From positions 305,296 to 369,295 of the forward strand of contig NZ_JADPJH010000028.1 of assembly GCF_023073315.1 (NCBI RefSeq): DNA of 64,000 nt, in the 5' to 3' direction. The translations under genes were made by a program, and so were the position numbers. Below the pieces are notes generated by a model. It was not told the DNA's origin and did no database searches. It worked only from the letters and a program-made list of their open reading frames with translations. This stretch comes from Bradyrhizobium sp. 1 (GTDB lineage: Bacteria; Pseudomonadota; Alphaproteobacteria; Rhizobiales; Xanthobacteraceae). Positions 59,950 to 64,000 of this stretch are shown here, one piece after another; the first letter of the stretch is position 1, and each line of letters begins with the position of its first letter.

Positions 59950-62492
59950 AGCAACATTGCTGCGATCCGCGCCGGCTCGAAGTGCTCAAGGCCAAGGGCA
60001 GCGCCAACGCCATCGAATTCACCGAGGTGCTCGACCTCGTCTCCCCGCCCGGCGCGCCACGGCAACAGACCCTGCTGGTTCGGCTGCTGCACTCCGGCTT
60101 CACGCTCTCCTCGGACAATCTGCGCATCACCGGCGGTGAACGTATTGCGACCGTCGGTGTGGTCTGGTGCGCGCCGGCCAATGCGCTGCCGGCGCAAGCC
60201 GAGCCGGGGCTGGTCGACACCGTCGACGATCTCCCGCGCACGCTGGTGGTCCGCACCGACAACAGCGGCGATTATTCGATCTACAGCTTCGGCATCTTCG
60301 CCAATTCTGGCTCAACCCTGCCGCCGGCCGGCTACGATCCGAAGCTGTCGGCGATCGACTTCACCTTCAAGATCGAGTGCCCATCGGACTATGATTGCGG
60401 CGCGACCGCAGCCTGCCCCCCGGTCCCGCGCCCGAAGCCGGAGATCGACTATCTCGCGCGCGACTATCAGGGTTTTCGCCGACTTATGCTTGACCGGCTC
60501 AGCCTACTCGTTCCCGGCTGGCAGGAGCGCTCCGCAGCCGATCTCGGCGTGACCCTGGTCGAGCTGCTCGCCTACGCCGCCGATAATCTCGCCTACCGCC
60601 AGGACGCGATCGCCAACGAGGCCTATCTCGCGACCGCGCGGCAACGCATCTCGGTGCGGCGCCATGCCCGGTTGGTCGACTATCGTCTGCACGAGGGCTG
60701 CAACGCGCGTGCCTTCGTGCATTTCGACGTGAACGGGCAGGCCATCGCGCTGGACAAGGGCACGCAATTGCTCACCCGCGTCCCCGGGCTCGAACTGGTG
60801 CTGACGCCGGGCTCGCATGAATTGACCGATGCGATCGATGGCGGCGCCGAGATCTTTGAGACCGTCGCGCCCGCCGTGCTCGACCAGCAGCAGAACAGCC
60901 TCGCCTTCTACGCCTGGGGCAACAACGGCTGCTGCCTGCCGCGCGGCACCACGCGCGCGACGTTGCGCGGGCATATCGACACACTCGCCATCAGCGACAT
61001 CCTGATCTTCGAAGAGGTCATCAGCCCGACCACGCTGTCTGCTGATGATGCCGATCCCGGGCATCGCTGGGCGGTGCGGCTGACCGAAATCGTGCTCGCG
61101 AGCGATCCATCCGGCGGGCTCTTCGACGAGCCGCCGGTCGACAGCCCCATCGACGTCACCGAGATCGTCTGGAGCGAGGCCGATGCGCTGCCCTTCCCGC
61201 TGTGCCTGACCGTGGAAGACCGCCCCGAACTCGCGATCAGCGTTGCCCGCGGCAACATCGTGCTGGTCGATCACGGCCGTACCCTGCCGTCCGAGCAACT
61301 CGGCACGATGCCGCGCGCCAGGTTAAAGCAGGCATTGTCTCCGCCGGGGAATTGCTGCACGTCGGCCCCGGAGGTGATGCTGCCGCCGCGCTTCCGCCCG
61401 GTGCTCGCGAACAGCCCATTGACGCAGTGCTTCGATCTTGGCGCGCTGCTCGCCGTTACCTTCAGCAACGACAAGCCGTGGTGGCCGGCCAGCGCATTCG
61501 GTCTCCTGTCGCCGCGCGACGCCACGCCTGCCATCGTCGATCTCACGGGGCAGGTTGCCGGCATCACCGAGCAATGGCTGCCGCAGCGCGACCTCACGGG
61601 CAGCGCAGGTAACGCCCCGCACGTCGTGGTCGAGATCGACAATCACAGCCGTGCTCTGCTGCGGTTCGGCGACGGCCTGCTCGGCAAGCGGCCTGCAGAG
61701 GATACCGCGTTCACCACGACCTACCGGATCGGCAACGGCACGGCAGGCAATGTCGGCGCCGAGGCGATCGCGCATATCGTCCGCAAGACGAATGGTGCGT
61801 TCGTCGCCGTCCGCAATCCGCTTCCGGCATCCGGCGGCGTCGAGCCCGAGGACATCGAGGCGGCGCGACGCGATGCGCCGCAGGCCTTCCGCACCCAGGA
61901 GCGCGCCGTGACAGCGGCCGATTACGCTGCTGCAACCGAACGGCGTGTCGACGTGCAGCGCGCGGCTGCGACATTCCGCTGGACCGGCAGCTGGTACACC
62001 GTGTTCGTGACGCCCGACCGCTTCGGCGGCGGCGTGGTCGACGCTCCCTTCGCCACACAGCTGCGCAACCATCTCGAGCGGTTCAGGATGGCCGGTTACG
62101 ATCTCGATGTGCGGCCGCCGCGCTACGTGCCGCTCGACGTCACGCTGCACGTCTGCGTCAAGCCGGACTATTTCCGCGCCGAGGTCGCGCAGGCCGTGCG
62201 TGCGGTGCTGTCGAGCACGGTGCTGCCCGACGGCACGCTCGGCCTGTTCCATCCCGATAATTTCTCGTTCGGCGATCCCGTCTATCTCAGCCGCATCATC
62301 GCAGCCGCACAGGCGGTCGAGGGCGTCGAGGCGGTGCAGGCGGAAAAATTCCAGCGGTTCATTTCGCCGATCGCGACCTCGCTGGATGACGAGGTCATCC
62401 CGATCGGCAGCCTCGAGATCGCGCAGCTCGCCAACAATCCGAGTTTCCGCGAGCGCGGCCGGCTCATCATCGAAGCGGGAGGCGGCAAATGA
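59946..62492 (+). CDS. eCIS baseplate wedge protein (baseplate J/gp6-like, Afp11)
   Basis: An 848-residue baseplate assembly protein. PEIDYLARDYQGFRRLMLDRL starts the conserved part; LGVTLVELLAYAADNLAYRQDAIANEAYLATARQRISVRRHARLVDYRLHEG is the classic 'wedge' helix block. The C-terminal segment (RRDAPQAFRTQERAVTAADYAAATER) has the baseplate J domain. It binds gp25 and the sheath base. It overlaps the next gene by ATGA. Confidence 0.92.
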   Translation: MKQHCCDPRRLEVLKAKGSANAIEFTEVLDLVSPPGAPRQQTLLVRLLHSGFTLSSDNLRITGGERIATVGVVWCAPANALPAQAEPGLVDTVDDLPRTLVVRTDNSGDYSIYSFGIFANSGSTLPPAGYDPKLSAIDFTFKIECPSDYDCGATAACPPVPRPKPEIDYLARDYQGFRRLMLDRLSLLVPGWQERSAADLGVTLVELLAYAADNLAYRQDAIANEAYLATARQRISVRRHARLVDYRLHEGCNARAFVHFDVNGQAIALDKGTQLLTRVPGLELVLTPGSHELTDAIDGGAEIFETVAPAVLDQQQNSLAFYAWGNNGCCLPRGTTRATLRGHIDTLAISDILIFEEVISPTTLSADDADPGHRWAVRLTEIVLASDPSGGLFDEPPVDSPIDVTEIVWSEADALPFPLCLTVEDRPELAISVARGNIVLVDHGRTLPSEQLGTMPRARLKQALSPPGNCCTSAPEVMLPPRFRPVLANSPLTQCFDLGALLAVTFSNDKPWWPASAFGLLSPRDATPAIVDLTGQVAGITEQWLPQRDLTGSAGNAPHVVVEIDNHSRALLRFGDGLLGKRPAEDTAFTTTYRIGNGTAGNVGAEAIAHIVRKTNGAFVAVRNPLPASGGVEPEDIEAARRDAPQAFRTQERAVTAADYAAATERRVDVQRAAATFRWTGSWYTVFVTPDRFGGGVVDAPFATQLRNHLERFRMAGYDLDVRPPRYVPLDVTLHVCVKPDYFRAEVAQAVRAVLSSTVLPDGTLGLFHPDNFSFGDPVYLSRIIAAAQAVEGVEAVQAEKFQRFISPIATSLDDEVIPIGSLEIAQLANNPSFRERGRLIIEAGGGK

Positions 62493-64000
62493 CGATACCA
62501 GTCCCGGTCATCAAGCCGCCCGCTTTGCCTGCCGGCAGCGAAAGCTGCGGCTGCTGCGCCGGCGTCGAAGCCGACACGCCCCAAGGCATTTCGAACCGCT
62601 ACGGCCTCTCAAGCATCGCCTACCGGATCGGCGACTACGCGCAATTCCGCGACAGCCTGCATGCCGCGCTGTCATCTGCCGCGTTCGCACCGCTCGGCAA
62701 GCTGCAAAGCCGGACCGACGATGATTTCACCATCGGCCTGATCGATGCTTTCGCCTGCGCCGCCGACGTGCTCACCTTCTACCAGGAGCGCATCGCCAAC
62801 GAATCCTATCTTCGCACCGCGCTGGAGCGCGTCTCGCTCCAGGAGATGGGCCGGCTGATCGGCTACCGCCTGCGGCCGGGTGTCGCCGCCGAGACGTGGC
62901 TCGCCTTCACGCTGGAAACGCCGCCAGTGCCACCGCCAAGACTGTCGCCCGAGCCGGGCAGCTTCGTCACCGGCGTTCCCGCGCAAGTGTCGATCGAGAT
63001 CGGCACCAAGGTGCAGAGCGTGCCGGGGCCGGGCGAGAAGCCGCAGACCTTCGAGACCGTCGAACGGCTGGACGCCGCACGGCCCGCCTGGAACGCGATC
63101 CGGCCGTGGATGGCGGAGACGCGGCGGCCGGGCAAGGGCGACACCGTCATGTACCTTGCCGGCCAGCGCAACAACCTAAAGCCGGGTGATGCGTTGCTGA
63201 TCGTTGGCGACGCCTTCGATCCGGGCAAAAATGACGCCAATTGGGACTTCCGCTTCATCGACAGTGTCGAGTTGCAATCGGATTTCGATCGCACCAAGAT
63301 CACCTGGCGTGTCGGCCTTACCAATGTTGAGGCGACACAGGGCTCCAAGGTGTACGCACTGCGCAAGCGCGCCGCCTCCTTCGGCCACAACGCGCCGATG
63401 TGGAAGTCGATGTCGAACGAGTTCCAAGCGAACTATCCCGGAACATCCGTGAATGACGAGTGGCCGGACTATTCGATCTCGACGGCCGGGGGCAGCATCG
63501 ACCTCGATACGATCTACCCGGAGGTGCGTGTCGGTGATTACGCCGTGCTCACCATTCCCGCGCTAGCCAAAAGCAACGCTTCCAGCAAAATCGACGTCAA
63601 CGTTATCGAGCTGTCCTCCTCCATCGATCTCTATCAGGTGTCCAACTTAACCGACATCTCCCGTGCCCAATTCGCCTTAGCTGGCAAGGTGACGCGGCTG
63701 TCGTTGCGCGGTGCCAATTACGATGCCTACAAGGACGAAGTCCGCCTCTGCACCGCTTTCGTGCAGTCAGAGCAGCTGACGCTCGCACCCTATGCCGTCG
63801 ACGATGCGGTTACAGGCGACAGTATCCCTGTTGCAATCGGCGCCGATGGCCTCGTCGCCGGGCGGCGGCTGATCGTGCGCGGCAATCGCGTCTCCGACGG
63901 CCAGTCCGTGGTCGTGCAGGCAAAGCTGGTGTCTGTCCAGGTCGCGGATGCCAACCGCTGCAAGCTCCAGATCGACCCGCCGCTTGCCGGCAGTCTTGAC
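62489..64000 (+). CDS. eCIS baseplate protein (Afp12-like), partial at right edge
   Basis: The frame from ATG 62489 (ATGA overlap) is open to the window end, giving at least 504 residues without stop. The N terminus contains a Cys cluster, SCGCCAGVE. A wedge block follows (RTDDDFTIGLIDAFACAADVLTFYQERIANESYLRTALERVSLQEMGRLIGYRLRPG), similar to that of the preceding gene, so the two are paralogous wedge subunits. The remaining part is beta-rich. The C terminus, and any fibre, tape-measure and cargo genes, lie outside the window. Confidence 0.9.
   Translation, partial: MTIPVPVIKPPALPAGSESCGCCAGVEADTPQGISNRYGLSSIAYRIGDYAQFRDSLHAALSSAAFAPLGKLQSRTDDDFTIGLIDAFACAADVLTFYQERIANESYLRTALERVSLQEMGRLIGYRLRPGVAAETWLAFTLETPPVPPPRLSPEPGSFVTGVPAQVSIEIGTKVQSVPGPGEKPQTFETVERLDAARPAWNAIRPWMAETRRPGKGDTVMYLAGQRNNLKPGDALLIVGDAFDPGKNDANWDFRFIDSVELQSDFDRTKITWRVGLTNVEATQGSKVYALRKRAASFGHNAPMWKSMSNEFQANYPGTSVNDEWPDYSISTAGGSIDLDTIYPEVRVGDYAVLTIPALAKSNASSKIDVNVIELSSSIDLYQVSNLTDISRAQFALAGKVTRLSLRGANYDAYKDEVRLCTAFVQSEQLTLAPYAVDDAVTGDSIPVAIGADGLVAGRRLIVRGNRVSDGQSVVVQAKLVSVQVADANRCKLQIDPPLAGSLD

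Noticed and set aside
47231..64000. Type VI secretion system
   Set aside because: There is no TssJLM membrane complex, no TssBC-type split sheath and no ClpV; the single sheath, DUF4255 and Pvc15-like ATPase fit an extracellular injection system.
47231..64000. Prophage
   Set aside because: No head, terminase, portal, integrase, replication or lysis genes are seen, and a AAA+ ATPase and DUF4157 protein are not phage-tail genes. The right flank is unseen, so this is not absolute.

Overview
The window is GC-rich alphaproteobacterial DNA, most likely from Bradyrhizobium. The evidence is the set of XoxF-type methanol dehydrogenases followed by glutathione-dependent formaldehyde genes, a subclass B3 beta-lactamase that closely matches my memory of BJP-1, and short palindromic interspersed repeats. 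No rRNA, tRNA, CRISPR array or classical insertion sequence was seen.

Region 1 (about 1-32,300) is a lanthanide/PQQ alcohol-oxidation island. A tightly overlapping operon (733-5165) encodes a periplasmic binding protein, a YVTN beta-propeller, an ABC ATPase, an ABC-2 permease and a secreted protein. This is the PQQ-associated ABC set and resembles the lanthanide uptake (lut) cluster of Methylobacterium. Next come a rhodanese-like CxxxCW protein with a XoxJ-like binding protein, a zinc metallohydrolase with a SoxYZ-like carrier, and a NitT/TauT-type ABC transporter. A 26-codon pqqA (13815-13895) and a lanmodulin homologue with four EF hands (14067-14459) lie beside the first quinoprotein dehydrogenase. 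That dehydrogenase is followed by its cytochrome c and a XoxJ-like protein. An AraC-type regulator is divergent from a full-length xoxF, which leads into xoxG, glutathione-dependent formaldehyde dehydrogenase and the Gfa enzyme. A molybdenum hydroxylase pair (2Fe-2S subunit and Tat-exported large subunit) and a third quinoprotein dehydrogenase with a Rieske protein complete the island. All three dehydrogenases carry the extra Asp typical of lanthanide-dependent enzymes. Together the genes would take up and buffer lanthanide, make PQQ, oxidise methanol or other alcohols in the periplasm, pass electrons to cytochromes and clear formaldehyde through glutathione.

Region 2 (about 32,500-47,200) is mixed: truncated haemoglobin, 3-hydroxyacyl-CoA dehydrogenase, a solitary PstS, an arsenic operon (arsR, an ArsI/CadI-like dioxygenase, arsC, an aquaglyceroporin), tungstate transporter parts arranged tail to tail, a TonB-receptor plug fragment, an esterase, the B3 metallo-beta-lactamase, a GGDEF/EAL-like protein, and two response-regulator-like genes.

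Region 3 (47,231 to the right edge) is one long same-strand operon for an extracellular contractile injection system related to Afp/PVC and actinobacterial CIS. It holds sheath, tube, a zinc-ribbon baseplate protein, a DUF4255 (Pvc16-like) protein, an AAA+ ATPase (Pvc15-like), a DUF4157 protein with a C-terminal HExxH metallopeptidase signature (the likely payload), a CIS tube-initiator, LysM, hub, spike, PAAR-like tip, gp25, and two baseplate-J-like proteins. The last one runs off the window, and fibre and tape-measure genes are not visible.
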